The notes under the pieces are model-generated. The model saw only the letters and a list, made by a program, of their open reading frames with translations, ran no database searches and was not told the origin of the DNA. DNA of 64,000 nt from Nocardioides jiangxiensis (GTDB lineage: Bacteria; Actinomycetota; Actinomycetes; Propionibacteriales; Nocardioidaceae). A program made the position numbers and the translations under genes. Location of the stretch: NCBI RefSeq assembly GCF_030580915.1, contig NZ_JAUQTA010000001.1:558001-622000 (forward strand). The letters are read 5' to 3'. This document shows positions 8,581 to 16,716 of the stretch, in pieces (the stretch's first letter is position 1; every line of letters begins with the position of its first letter).

Positions 8581-9663
8581 TCAGGCCGAGTAGTCGTAGA
8601 AGCCCTTCTTGGTCTTGCGGCCGAGCTCGCCCGCCTCGACCTTGGCGACCAGGGTCGCGGCCGGCTCGAACTCCGGGGCCTCGGCGCCGAAGGTCTCGAA
8701 GAGCTCCTTCTCGATGGCGAGCGAGACGTCGTTGCCGACCAGGTCGAGCAGCGCGAACGGACCCATCGGGAAGCCGGTCTGCTCCTTGATCGCGGCGTCG
8801 ATCTCCTCCATCGTGGCCTGGCCCGACTCGAGCAGCTTGACCGCGTCGTTGAGGTACGGGAAGAGCAGGCAGTTGACGATGAAGCCCGAACGGTCACCAC
8901 AGGAGACCGCGACCTTCTTGATGTTCGCGCAGAGCGCCAGCACGGTCTCGGCGACGTCAGCGGAGGTGGCCTCGGTCGTGACGACCTCGACGAGCTTGAG
9001 GATCGTGGCCGGGTTGAAGAAGTGCATGCCGATGACCGACTCGGGGCGGCTCGTGGCCTCGCCCAGCTTGGTGATCGGCATCGACGAGGTCGTCGTCGCC
9101 AGGATCGCGCCCGGCTTGCAGATCCGGTCGAGGTCCTTGTAGAGCTCCGTCTTGATCGCGAGGTCCTCGGCGATGGCCTCGACGACGATGTCGACGTCGG
9201 CCAGGGCCTCACGCTCGGTCGAGCCCGACAGGCGGCCCAGCACGTCGGACTTCGCGTCCTCGGTCAGGCGGCCCTTCTCGACGAGCTTGGAGAGGCCCTT
9301 GTCGATGAAGGAGACGACGCCGTCGAGCTTGTCCTGGCCGCGGCCGACGTAGACGACGTCGTAGCCGGCCTGGGCGAAGACCTGGATCATGCCGGAGGCC
9401 ATCGTGCCGGTGCCGACGACGCCGACCTTGTTGATCTCGATCTTGAACTCGGGGGCGCCGGCGTCGGACGAGCCCGCGGCCGGGGTGAAGATGCCGCGCT
9501 CCTGCGCGACCGTCATCGGGCCCTTCGGGTAGCCGCAGCCGTAGATCATGCCGTTGTCGATGTCGACGGCCGAGGCGTAGCCGGACTCGAACATGCGGAT
9601 GGCGTGGTTGAGGTACGGCAGGATCAGCGCGTCGGCGATCTGCTCGTTGGTCAGGTCGGTCAT
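8581..9663 (-). CDS. 3-hydroxybutyryl/3-hydroxyacyl-CoA dehydrogenase with an N-terminal domain fragment
   Basis: Oxidises 3-hydroxyacyl-CoA with NAD+, or reduces acetoacetyl-CoA in the ethylmalonyl-CoA direction. Residues 77-260 are the Rossmann domain (GVVGTGTMASG). The catalytic pair is His214 (GMHFFNP) and Glu226 (KLVEVV), spaced as in the family. Residues 261-360 are the helical C-terminal domain ending GRKTKKGFYDY. Unusually, residues 14-52 (LPYLNHAIRMFESGYAS...) are a second copy of the start of that C-terminal domain, alignable with residues 267-305, joined by an acidic Ala/Gly linker. The family is usually about 285 residues and starts at the Rossmann strand. The upstream DNA holds no remainder of a first module. 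An ATG downstream giving a normal-size enzyme is not obvious, so the fusion is kept. Confidence 0.9.
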   Translation of the reverse strand: MTDLTNEQIADALILPYLNHAIRMFESGYASAVDIDNGMIYGCGYPKGPMTVAQERGIFTPAAGSSDAGAPEFKIEINKVGVVGTGTMASGMIQVFAQAGYDVVYVGRGQDKLDGVVSFIDKGLSKLVEKGRLTEDAKSDVLGRLSGSTEREALADVDIVVEAIAEDLAIKTELYKDLDRICKPGAILATTTSSMPITKLGEATSRPESVIGMHFFNPATILKLVEVVTTEATSADVAETVLALCANIKKVAVSCGDRSGFIVNCLLFPYLNDAVKLLESGQATMEEIDAAIKEQTGFPMGPFALLDLVGNDVSLAIEKELFETFGAEAPEFEPAATLVAKVEAGELGRKTKKGFYDYSA

Positions 9664-9721
9664 GCGCGCGATCCTGCCACGCTCCGTGTGCGGCGCGAGG
9701 CGGCTTCCGGTGCGTGGTCGG

Positions 9722-10399
9722 TCACTGCACGGCCGCGCAGACGACCCATCCAGCGAAGTTGTAGTCCGCGGTGGCGTTGCCGTTGAGGTTGGTCAACCGG
9801 GCGGAGACGATCCACCCCTCACCACCCAGGCTGTAGTAGTGGTTCTGATCCACGGTCACCACGCGCGAGCCCGTCGACATGTCGTAGCCCCCGGAGAGCG
9901 GCTTCTTCCCAGCGGGGCAGTACATGATCACTTCCTTGTTGAAGTCGCTCACGCTCCCTGCATAGGGCTGCCGGATGACCTCCCAGCCGCTGACACCGTT
10001 CGTTCCCGGAGCACCCTGGGGCCCCGCAGGACCCGTCGCACCCGTGAAGCCTCGCGGTCCGGTCAGGCCCGTGGGCCCTTCCGGGCCGGTCGGTCCTTCC
10101 GGCCCGATCGGACCTGCCGGCCCCGTCGGGCCCGCTGGTCCCGTCGGGCCTTCCGGCCCGGCAGGGCCCACCTGTCCCCTCAACGCCGCTTCCGTCAGGT
10201 CGCTGATGTCGGATCGCGTGATCGTCCCATCGCGGACATCGCGACCAAGCAAGGCACCGTCGGCGACGTCGACGGACTGGATCGTGCCGTCCTTGATGTT
10301 GGCGGACGTGACGACGATGGCGGCGTAGGCGGTGCCGCTCAGCGAGAGGACGAGTGCCGCCGTGGCGGCGACGTTGGCGTAGGTGGCCCGGAGCTTCAT
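9722..10399 (-). CDS. Secreted collagen-like (Gly-X-Y) repeat protein
   Basis: 225-residue exported protein. Residues 1-27 form a signal peptide with a hydrophobic core and AYA cleavage region. Residues 30-70 contain DGT/DGA-type repeats ([17 protein letters not shown]) common before collagen tracts in actinobacterial surface proteins. Residues 75-137 are 21 uninterrupted Gly-X-Y triplets rich in GPA, GPT and GPE. Residues 138-225 form a globular tail with two cysteines (YCPAG and WVVCAAV) that could be disulfide-linked. A structural or surface role is likely; no enzyme motif was seen. It is divergent from nucS. Confidence 0.85.
   Translation of the reverse strand: MKLRATYANVAATAALVLSLSGTAYAAIVVTSANIKDGTIQSVDVADGALLGRDVRDGTITRSDISDLTEAALRGQVGPAGPEGPTGPAGPTGPAGPIGPEGPTGPEGPTGLTGPRGFTGATGPAGPQGAPGTNGVSGWEVIRQPYAGSVSDFNKEVIMYCPAGKKPLSGGYDMSTGSRVVTVDQNHYYSLGGEGWIVSARLTNLNGNATADYNFAGWVVCAAVQ
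9989..10177 (-). repeat. Collagen-like triplet repeat tract
   Basis: Coding repeat of 9-bp units (GGN-CCN-NNN on the minus strand) giving 21 Gly-X-Y triplets inside the secreted protein gene. The third positions vary, so the tract is old rather than a recent slippage expansion. Confidence 0.85.
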
Positions 10400-10485
10400 G
10401 GACCCATGGTGATTGGAAATCCGGCAATCCGGGCGGACGGGTCAGCGGGCGGACGGCGAGCCCGCCTCGGGTAGATTCACCGCCC

Positions 10486-11184
10486 GTGAGGATCGTCGTA
10501 GCCCGCTGCCAGGTCGACTACGCAGGGCGCCTGTCGGCCCACCTGCCGATGGCCACCCGTGTGCTGATGCTGAAGTCCGACGGATCGGTGCTGGTGCACA
10601 GCGACGGCGGCTCCTACAAGCCGCTCAACTGGATGAGCCCGCCCTGCTCGGTCCGCGAAGGCGCCACGGACGACGGCCAGATCGAGTGGGTGGTGACTTC
10701 CAGGGCCCCGTCCAAGGGCCAGCCCGACACCCTCCGGATCCTTCTCGAGGAGATCCACCACGACTCCTCCCACGACCTCGGCATCGACCCCGGCCTGCAG
10801 AAGGACGGCGTCGAGAAGCACCTGCAGGAGCTCCTCGCCGAGCACCCCTCGACACTGGCCGACGGCCTCACTTTGGTACGCCGGGAGTACCCCACCGCGA
10901 TCGGGCCGGTCGACCTGATGTGCCGCGACGCGGGCGGCCAGTCCGTGGCCGTCGAGATCAAGCGCCGCGGCGAGATCGACGGCGTCGAGCAGCTCACCCG
11001 CTACCTCGAGCTCCTCAACCGCGATCCCCTGCTGACCGCCAAGGGCGGTGTCCGCGGCATCTTCGCGGCACAGGAGATCAAGCCGCAGGCGCGCGTCCTC
11101 GCGGAGGACCGTGGCATCCAGTGCGCGGTCGTCGACTACAACGCGCTCCGTGGCCTCGACGACCCCACCGACCGGCTCTTCTGA
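10486..11184 (+). CDS. nucS: Mismatch-specific endonuclease NucS/EndoMS
   Basis: Cuts both strands at G-T, G-G and T-T mismatches and provides the non-canonical mismatch repair of actinobacteria that lack MutS/MutL. The 232-residue protein has the N-terminal beta-barrel DNA-binding domain with KPLNWMSPP and the PD-(D/E)xK nuclease domain. Catalytic motifs are visible: [36 protein letters not shown] (Asp, then Glu-x-Lys) and the [11 protein letters not shown] block. The C-terminal DRLF resembles the sliding-clamp-binding tail. GTG start at 10486. It overlaps the next gene by one base (TGATG). Confidence 0.97.
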   Translation: MRIVVARCQVDYAGRLSAHLPMATRVLMLKSDGSVLVHSDGGSYKPLNWMSPPCSVREGATDDGQIEWVVTSRAPSKGQPDTLRILLEEIHHDSSHDLGIDPGLQKDGVEKHLQELLAEHPSTLADGLTLVRREYPTAIGPVDLMCRDAGGQSVAVEIKRRGEIDGVEQLTRYLELLNRDPLLTAKGGVRGIFAAQEIKPQARVLAEDRGIQCAVVDYNALRGLDDPTDRLF

Positions 11185-11702
11185 TGCAGGTCTTCCATAT
11201 CGCCGAGCGTGCGCGCTGGCGGGCGGCCAAGGTCGCCGGCGCCTACGCGTGGTCGACGCGCGACCGCACGCTCGAGCAGGAGGGCTTCATCCACTGCTCC
11301 CGCGAGGACCAGTGGGAGGGCATCCGCGACCTGGTCTACAAGGACGTGCGCGAACCGCTCGTCCTGCTCGTGATCGACACCGACAGGCTCACCTCCCCCT
11401 GGCGTGAGGACCCGGTCGGCGACGACACCTACCCCCACATCTATGGTCCGCTGAACCCGTCGGCCGTCGTCGAGGAGCGTCCGCTCGTCGTGACGGACCC
11501 GCCCACCGGGTCGTTCTTCCGGGCGTTCGTCGGCGACGTGCTCGTGCGCATGATCGCCGCGGTGCTGGTCATGCTCGCTGCCCTGGTCGTCCACGCACTG
11601 GTGGCCCCGGCGGCAGGTAACGGCGTCGCCCTCGCCGCCATGGGCGCGACGATCGTGGTCGGCACCCTCGTGGCGATCGGCGTCTACCGCCGCCTCGGCT
11701 AG
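11184..11702 (+). CDS. DUF952 family protein with C-terminal membrane anchor
   Basis: 172-residue protein. Residues 1-110 match DUF952 (COG3502), with the signature HIAERARW near the N-terminus, EGFIHCSREDQ in the middle and HIYGPLNP near the end. The function of the domain is unproven. Residues 118-170 add two hydrophobic helices (MIAAVLVMLAALVVHALVA and MGATIVVGTLVAIGV), an extension that is not part of the domain and suggests attachment to the membrane. The TGATG overlap with nucS indicates translational coupling, so its job may relate to NucS or merely share expression. It converges on the ferritin gene with 13 bp between. Confidence 0.8.
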   Translation: MQVFHIAERARWRAAKVAGAYAWSTRDRTLEQEGFIHCSREDQWEGIRDLVYKDVREPLVLLVIDTDRLTSPWREDPVGDDTYPHIYGPLNPSAVVEERPLVVTDPPTGSFFRAFVGDVLVRMIAAVLVMLAALVVHALVAPAAGNGVALAAMGATIVVGTLVAIGVYRRLG

Positions 11703-11715
11703 GACTGCGCCAGGG

Positions 11716-12240
11716 TCAGGCGCCGGCGGCGCGCGGCGCGGTCGGGTCGGCGCCCTCGCCGCCCTGCTCGCGCGCGACGAAGTCCTCGAGGTTGTGGACG
11801 GAGTCGCGGTTGCGCTCGGCGATCGTGAGCAGGGCGCCGATGGTGGCCTGCTCCTCGACCTGCTCCTTGATGAACCAGCCCATGAACTGCTCCGAGGCGA
11901 AGTCGACCTCCTCACGCGCGATCCGCGTGAGCTCGTTGATCTGGGCCGTGACGCGCTTCTCCTGGTCCAGGGCGAGCGCCAGCGGGGCCACGATGTCGGC
12001 GAAGTCCGAGGTCGTGCCGGGCAGCGCGGGGATGGTCACCTCGGCGTCGGCGTCGAGCAGGTACTGCACCATCATCATCGCGTGCTCGCGCTCCTCGAGC
12101 GCCTGCGCGTAGAAGAACGCGGCCATCTGCGGCATCGTCTGGGCGTCGTACCAGATGGCGCAGGCGAGGTACTGGTTGTGCGCGGCGAGCTCGTTGCCGA
12201 TCTGGGCGTTGAGCTGCTCGACGAAGCGCTGGGCGGCCAT
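11716..12240 (-). CDS. Ferritin (non-haem, iron storage)
   Basis: 174-residue ferritin-fold protein that oxidises Fe2+ and stores it. Ferroxidase ligands are visible as Glu17 (GNELAAHNQY) and Glu50 with His53 (LEEREHA), plus the later Glu/Gln positions in TAQINELTRIA and KEQVEEQATI. The normal ferritin length is about 170-180 residues. The C-terminal tail is Gly/Ala-rich. The ATG at 12240 has GAGGAG upstream. A promoter with an overlapping inverted repeat lies at 12270-12303, and an iron box controls the next upstream gene, consistent with iron homeostasis. Confidence 0.93.
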   Translation of the reverse strand: MAAQRFVEQLNAQIGNELAAHNQYLACAIWYDAQTMPQMAAFFYAQALEEREHAMMMVQYLLDADAEVTIPALPGTTSDFADIVAPLALALDQEKRVTAQINELTRIAREEVDFASEQFMGWFIKEQVEEQATIGALLTIAERNRDSVHNLEDFVAREQGGEGADPTAPRAAGA

Positions 12241-12269
12241 GCTGGTGCTCCTCGGGGGTACGACGTGGT

Positions 12270-12303
12270 CCGGCAAACCTAGCGACTTGCCGGGGACATG
12301 CAA
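12270..12303 (-). promoter_or_regulatory. Ferritin promoter with overlapping inverted repeat
   Basis: On the minus strand TTGCAT (12298-12303) - 16 bp - TAGGTT (12276-12281) forms a plausible sigma-70-type promoter. A perfect inverted repeat CCGGCAA (12270-12276) - N10 - TTGCCGG (12287-12293) spans the -10 element and the spacer, where a repressor would block polymerase. The binding protein is unknown. Confidence 0.45.
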
Positions 12304-12304
12304 C

Positions 12305-12322
12305 GAAGGCAGGCCTGCCTTC
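12305..12322. promoter_or_regulatory. 18-bp perfect palindrome upstream of the ferritin promoter
   Basis: GAAGGCAGGCCTGCCTTC reads identically on both strands. It lies just upstream of the ferritin -35 element and just after the stop codon of the cysteine-protein gene. It could be an activator site for ferritin or a short terminator hairpin for the upstream gene. It matches the IdeR consensus only weakly. Confidence 0.35.
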
Positions 12323-12331
12323 CCTGCGGCG

Positions 12332-12691
12332 TCAGGCGACGCGGCGCAGGGCCTTCTTGGAGACCTTCTTGCCGTCGGCACCGACGAGCTTGCGGTGCTT
12401 GACCGTCATGCCCTCGGGCAGCGTGCCCTGCTTGAGCATGAGGATGGGGCAGCGCGTACAGCGCTCCTTGCTCCCGCAGCACTCGGTCTTGGGCAGCAGC
12501 GACTTCGGCGCGCAGACGGTCTCGACCTCGACGGGGCCCGGCCCCTTCTCCAGCGGTACGACGCTCGTGCCGGCGCCTGTTACGGCACCCAGCTCCGACC
12601 GCAGCTCGGCGAGCTCCCGGCGGACGCGCTTCAGCTCCGCACGGAGCTGCCTGAGCTCCTTGTGCGTCTGCTTCGTGCGCTTCTTGGCCAT
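12332..12691 (-). CDS. Small coiled-coil/cysteine-cluster protein, probably iron-regulated
   Basis: 119 residues, not recognised. Residues 8-35 are a basic coiled coil (HKELRQLRAELKRVRRELAE). A cysteine cluster follows: Cys60, then Cys71-Cys72, Cys78 and Cys81 (CC-x5-C-x2-C), which could hold a metal or Fe-S centre. The C-terminal 35 residues are Lys/Arg-rich. A strong match to an IdeR/DtxR iron box sits 21 bases upstream of the ATG, so expression is probably repressed when iron is plentiful. Ferritin follows on the same strand. No signal peptide. Function unknown; an iron-related role is inferred only from the box and the neighbour. Confidence 0.75.
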   Translation of the reverse strand: MAKKRTKQTHKELRQLRAELKRVRRELAELRSELGAVTGAGTSVVPLEKGPGPVEVETVCAPKSLLPKTECCGSKERCTRCPILMLKQGTLPEGMTVKHRKLVGADGKKVSKKALRRVA

Positions 12692-12711
12692 GCAGGAACG
12701 GTAACACCGAC

Positions 12712-12730
12712 TTAGGCAAGCCTCACCTGA
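12712..12730 (-). promoter_or_regulatory. Putative IdeR/DtxR iron box
   Basis: TTAGGCAAGCCTCACCTGA agrees with the 19-bp consensus TTAGGTTAGSCTAACCTAA at about 15 positions, including both AGG/CCT arms. It lies 21 bp upstream of the start codon at 12691, where repressor binding would cover the promoter. Confidence 0.6.
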
Positions 12731-12769
12731 ATCGTGGCGTGCTTCACAGTCACGCGCCGCTCCCCCGGG

Positions 12770-13456
12770 TCAGTCGCGCACCCAGGCGTAGAGCCGCTCC
12801 GGGCGGCCCGCGGCGCCGTACTTGAGCGTGACCTCGACCCAGCCCATGCCGACGAGGTGCTCGAGGTAGCGGCGGGCACTGACCCGCGAGAGCCCGGCGC
12901 GGTCCGCCAGCTCGGTGGCGGACTCGGCAGCGTCCTGGGAGCGCAGGGTGGCCACGACCAATCGCATCGTCGGCTCGGACAGTCCCTTGGGGAGGCCACG
13001 CAGCGGGGTCGGCGTGCGCACCGCTCCGAAGACCCGGTCGATCTCCGCCTGGGCCAGGGTCGCGTCGCTCGCGAGCTGCTGCCGGGCAGCAGCCACCTGG
13101 CGCAGGCGATCGGAGAGGTCGGCCAGGGCGAACGGCTTGACGAGGTAGTGGACCGCACCGAGCCGGAGCGCCCTGCTGACGGTCTCGGTGTCCCGGGCGG
13201 CGGTGATCATCACGACGTCGGCCTGGGGCGCACCACCGGCGCGCAGCTCCTCCAGCACCTGCACCCCCGACAGGTCGGGGAGGTAGACGTCGAGCAGCAC
13301 GATGTCCGGGTGCAGGCGCGACGCCGCGTCGAGGGCATCGCGTCCGGTCTGGGCGACACCGGCCACCACGAAGCCGGCCAGCGACCCGACGAGCTCGGCG
13401 TGCAGCCGGGCCACCATGAAGTCGTCGTCGACGACCAGGACCCGTACGTCGCTCAT
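12770..13456 (-). CDS. Response regulator, CitB/DcuR family
   Basis: 228-residue regulator. Residues 1-120 form the receiver domain, with the acidic pair in VVDDDF, the phospho-acceptor Asp in IVLLDVYLPD, Thr in MITAARD and Lys in LVKPF. The C-terminal part holds a helix-turn-helix (ATELADRAGLSRVSARRYLEHL), typical of CitB-type regulators of dicarboxylate and tricarboxylate uptake. The start overlaps the stop of the upstream sensor kinase gene (ATGA). It is probably the activator of the divergent tctCBA operon (inference). Confidence 0.92.
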   Translation of the reverse strand: MSDVRVLVVDDDFMVARLHAELVGSLAGFVVAGVAQTGRDALDAASRLHPDIVLLDVYLPDLSGVQVLEELRAGGAPQADVVMITAARDTETVSRALRLGAVHYLVKPFALADLSDRLRQVAAARQQLASDATLAQAEIDRVFGAVRTPTPLRGLPKGLSEPTMRLVVATLRSQDAAESATELADRAGLSRVSARRYLEHLVGMGWVEVTLKYGAAGRPERLYAWVRD

Positions 13457-15096
13457 CGTGCCGCCTCGTCCGTGTACAGCTCCGCCCGGAGCACCGCGCC
13501 TTCGCGCTGCCCGACCGTCACCGACCCGCCGTGGCGACGGCACGCCATCCGGGTCAGGGCGAGCCCGAACCCGTGCAGCGCCGCATCGCTCCCGTGCTTG
13601 GTCGTCCACCCGAGCTCGAAGACCCGGGCGAGGTCCTCCGCAGCGATGCCGCCGCCCGTGTCGGCGACCTCGACCACGATCCTTCCCGCCGACTCGGCGA
13701 GCTCGACCTGGACCCGCCCTCCGGGGCTGACGGCGTCGAAGGCGTTGTCGACCAGGTTGCCCACGACCGTGACGAGGTCGGCCGACAGCGCGGCGTCGTG
13801 CACACCGAGGTGGCTCTCCGGCGTGAGCAGGAAGTCGATGCCCAGCTCGTCGGCCCGGCTCGCCTTGGCCACGAGCAGCGAGGCGACGGCCGGGTCGTCG
13901 ACCTGTGCCGAGACCTGACCGACGCGCCCGTCGAGATCGCTCATCACCGCGTGGACGAACTCGCTGACGCGGTCCATGCGCCCGAGCTCCGCCATGCCCG
14001 CGATCGCATGCAGCCGGTTGCGGAACTCGTGCACCTGCGCGCGCAGCGTGTCGGTGCCCGCCTGGGCCGCCGCGAGCTCCTGCTCCAGCGCGAGCAGCTC
14101 GGTGCGGTCGCGCATGGTCGTGACCCAGCCGGTCCGGCGCGCCCGGATCCGTACGGGCTGGGTGTTGAGCACGAGCAGGCGTCCGCCCACGGCGACGACG
14201 ACATCGCGGCCCGCTGCCTCGCCGCGCAGCGCTGCACGGACCTCCGGACCGACCTCGAGCTCGTCGACGCGTCGCCCGCGGGACGGGCCGGGCAGCTCGA
14301 GCAGGGCGACGGCCTCGTCGTTGGCGAAGGCGACGCGCCCCGTCCCGTCGACGCCGAGCACCCCCTCCCGGACGCCGTGCAACATCGCCTCCCGCTGCTC
14401 CACCAGCGCGGTGATCTCGCCCGGCTCGAGGCCGAGCGTCTGCCGCTTGACGCGTCGCGCGATCAGCAACGAGCCGCCCACACCGATCGCGCCGGCGATC
14501 GCGAAGTAGAGCAGTGCGTTCGGGATCGCCGCGCGCAGCACCTCGAGCCTCGAGGGGTAGTTGCGGCCGATCGTCAGGTAGCCGATGACGTCACCCGGCG
14601 CGATCCCGAGCTGCTCGAAGCTGCCGTCCGCGAAGACCGCCACCTGCGCTTCGACCGACTTCTGGCCGAACCGCTCGGTGGTCCCCGTCCAGCCCGCGCC
14701 GCGCCGCGTGGCGGCGGCGAGGTCGAGCGGGTCCCCCTTGCCCAGCGGCGGGAGCGCGGTGAGCACGTCGTCGTCGACGGCCACCAGCATGATGTACGAC
14801 GCGCCGGCAGCCGCACGGACCCTCTCGAGCCGCTCCGGGAGACTCTCGCGCAACCGCGCGCTCTCGTCCGCCTCGGTCGCGGGGTCGTCGAGGACGAGCG
14901 CGCCACGCACGACGCCCTCGGTGGCAGTCGCCTCGGCGGTGGCCAGCAGCCGCCGGGTCTCGTGGCGGCGGAACGACTGGTCCGCCTGGACCGTGGAGAC
15001 CCACCCGACGACGCCGACCACCAGCACGACCATCAGCATCTGCAGCAGCAGCAGCTGACGCGCGAGCGACAGGCGCGCGAGTGAGAGGCGGGTCAC
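13453..15096 (-). CDS. Sensor histidine kinase, CitA/DcuS family
   Basis: 547-residue membrane kinase. One membrane helix lies near residues 14-36 (LLLLQMLMVVLVVGVVGWV), followed by a periplasmic PASp/CitA sensor of about 140 residues and a second helix near 180-200 (LLYFAIAGAIGVGGSLLI). A cytoplasmic PAS domain comes next, then the short H-box VHEFRNRLHAIAGM, and a HATPase with N-box NLVDNAFDA and G-boxes DTGGG and GFGLAL. It should sense an external carboxylic acid. The GTG at 15096 was preferred over longer in-frame starts because it places the first helix at the N-terminus. It overlaps its response regulator by four bases. Confidence 0.92.
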   Translation of the reverse strand: MTRLSLARLSLARQLLLLQMLMVVLVVGVVGWVSTVQADQSFRRHETRRLLATAEATATEGVVRGALVLDDPATEADESARLRESLPERLERVRAAAGASYIMLVAVDDDVLTALPPLGKGDPLDLAAATRRGAGWTGTTERFGQKSVEAQVAVFADGSFEQLGIAPGDVIGYLTIGRNYPSRLEVLRAAIPNALLYFAIAGAIGVGGSLLIARRVKRQTLGLEPGEITALVEQREAMLHGVREGVLGVDGTGRVAFANDEAVALLELPGPSRGRRVDELEVGPEVRAALRGEAAGRDVVVAVGGRLLVLNTQPVRIRARRTGWVTTMRDRTELLALEQELAAAQAGTDTLRAQVHEFRNRLHAIAGMAELGRMDRVSEFVHAVMSDLDGRVGQVSAQVDDPAVASLLVAKASRADELGIDFLLTPESHLGVHDAALSADLVTVVGNLVDNAFDAVSPGGRVQVELAESAGRIVVEVADTGGGIAAEDLARVFELGWTTKHGSDAALHGFGLALTRMACRRHGGSVTVGQREGAVLRAELYTDEAAR

Positions 15097-15145
15097 AGGT
15101 GCGAGTCTGCAACATGGACGACACGCGCTGCGACGGATGACGCAT

Positions 15146-15180
15146 GACCACAAAGACCGAAACGATCTCGACGACCACAA
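15146..15180. promoter_or_regulatory. Direct repeats in the kinase/tctC divergent region
   Basis: GACCACAA occurs at 15146-15153 and again at 15173-15180, 27 bp apart, in the 139-bp region between the sensor kinase and tctC. Direct repeats are a usual form of CitB-type binding site, so this is a candidate response-regulator site. Only two copies are present. Confidence 0.3.
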
Positions 15181-15235
15181 CGACGACAGCGCTGTGTGAC
15201 GAGCACCACTCTGGCGGAGCGAAAGGAGACATCCC

Positions 15236-16207
15236 ATGTCGAAGCAGAAGCTCACCAAGGTGGCCAGCGCCGCCGTCACGACCGTCGCCATCCTGGGCCT
15301 CACCGCCTGCGGTGGGGGCGGCAACACAGCCGTCCGGATCATGGTCCCCAACTCCCCCGGCGGCGGTTACGACACCACCGCTCGGGTCGCGGCCAAGATC
15401 ATCGAGGACGAGAAGATCAACAACGACGTCGAGGTCTACAACCTCGAGGGTGCCGGCGGCACGACCGGCCTGGCGAAGCTCGTCTCCCAGAAGGGCAAGA
15501 CCGGCGAGCTGATGCTCATGGGCCTGGGCGTCGTCGGCGCCACCTTCACGCAGAAGTCGGACAAGACGCTCGCCGACACCACGCCGATCGCGCGCCTGAT
15601 CAGCGAGCCCGACACCATCGTCGTTCCGGCCGACTCGCCCTACGACACCGTCGCAGAGCTCAAGGCGGCCTGGGCCAAGAGCCCGGGCGACTTCCCCGTC
15701 GGCGGCGGCTCCTCGCCCGGCGGCCCGGACCACCTCGCCGCGCACCTCACGGCCGAGGCGCTCGGCATCGAGCCCAAGGACGTCAACTACGTCGTGTACG
15801 ACGGCGGCGGCCCGCTGCTCAACGGCCTCCTCAGCGGTGAGGTCAAGGCCGGGTTCTCCGGCGTCGGCGAGTACAAGGACCAGATCGAGGGCGGCCAGCT
15901 CAAGGTCCTCGCGGTCACGAGCGGCGACCGCGTCCCCGGCTTCAAGGCTCCGACCCTCAAGGAGCAGGGCGTCGACCTCGAGTTCATCAACTGGCGCGGC
16001 CTCGTCGCTCCTCCGTCGATCCCCAAGGCCGAGGTCACCCGTCTCATCGAGATGACCGACGAGCTGCACGACACCAAGGCCTGGAAGGACGCCGAGGAGG
16101 AGAGCGGGTGGACCGACTCCTACCTCACCGGCAAGGACTTCGGTGACTACATCGACGAGCAGAACCAGCAGGTCGAGGACCTGCTCGACGAGCTGGGTCT
16201 CGTCTGA
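15236..16207 (+). CDS. tctC: Tricarboxylate-binding lipoprotein TctC (TTT family)
   Basis: 323-residue extracytoplasmic solute-binding protein. Residues 1-25 form a lipoprotein signal peptide ending in the lipobox LTAC (Cys25). The mature part shows the TctC/Bug fold signature, with PNSPGGGYDTTAR near the N-terminus, GAGGTTGLA and VGGGSSPGGPDH. It delivers citrate or a related carboxylate to TctAB. The ATG has AAAGGAGA upstream. The stop overlaps the tctB start by one base. It is divergent from the CitAB-type two-component system that probably controls it. Confidence 0.93.
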   Translation: MSKQKLTKVASAAVTTVAILGLTACGGGGNTAVRIMVPNSPGGGYDTTARVAAKIIEDEKINNDVEVYNLEGAGGTTGLAKLVSQKGKTGELMLMGLGVVGATFTQKSDKTLADTTPIARLISEPDTIVVPADSPYDTVAELKAAWAKSPGDFPVGGGSSPGGPDHLAAHLTAEALGIEPKDVNYVVYDGGGPLLNGLLSGEVKAGFSGVGEYKDQIEGGQLKVLAVTSGDRVPGFKAPTLKEQGVDLEFINWRGLVAPPSIPKAEVTRLIEMTDELHDTKAWKDAEEESGWTDSYLTGKDFGDYIDEQNQQVEDLLDELGLV

Positions 16208-16716
16208 TGTCTGCCTCTCCTGAGGCCGCAGAGGCCCAGGGCAAGCGGGCCGGCCGCTCCGAGTACGGAGTGGTCGGCCTGCTGGCCGGCCTCGGCGTCC
16301 TGGTGCTCGTCGAGACCCAGTCGATCAGCGAGTCGATGGCGTCGGCCCGGACCCTGGGCCCGCGCGTCGCGCCGTACTTCATCGGTGGCCTGCTGCTCGC
16401 CACCGCCGCCCTGCTCCTCGTCGACCTGCTCCGCGGTGGCCACGGCTACCAGGAGGAGGGCGAGGACGTCGACCTGAGCCACGGCACCGACTGGAAGACC
16501 CTCGCTGCGCTCGCCGTGCTGATCGCCGGCTGCGGCCAGCTGATCCCGCACATCGGTCTCCCGTTCGCGGGCAGCATCCTCTTCTTCGGGATCATCCGCC
16601 TGCTCGGTGGCCACAGGCTGTGGCTCGACGTCGCCGTCAGCCTCGTCGTGCCGTGGCTCGCCTACCTGCTCTTCACACAGGCCCTCGGCCTGTACCTCCC
16701 GGGAGGGATCTTCTGA
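16207..16716 (+). CDS. tctB: Tripartite tricarboxylate transporter small membrane subunit TctB
   Basis: 169-residue protein with four hydrophobic segments (about residues 22-42, 62-82, 98-125 and 133-160), the standard TctB layout with a charged cytosolic loop between helices two and three. It forms the membrane complex with TctA. The gene overlaps both neighbours by single bases (TGATG), so tctCBA is one translationally coupled operon. Confidence 0.9.
   Translation: MSASPEAAEAQGKRAGRSEYGVVGLLAGLGVLVLVETQSISESMASARTLGPRVAPYFIGGLLLATAALLLVDLLRGGHGYQEEGEDVDLSHGTDWKTLAALAVLIAGCGQLIPHIGLPFAGSILFFGIIRLLGGHRLWLDVAVSLVVPWLAYLLFTQALGLYLPGGIF

Noticed and set aside
12305..12322. Second IdeR box before ferritin
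   Set aside because: Only about eight of 19 consensus positions agree and the palindrome has an even length, so it was listed as an unassigned palindrome.
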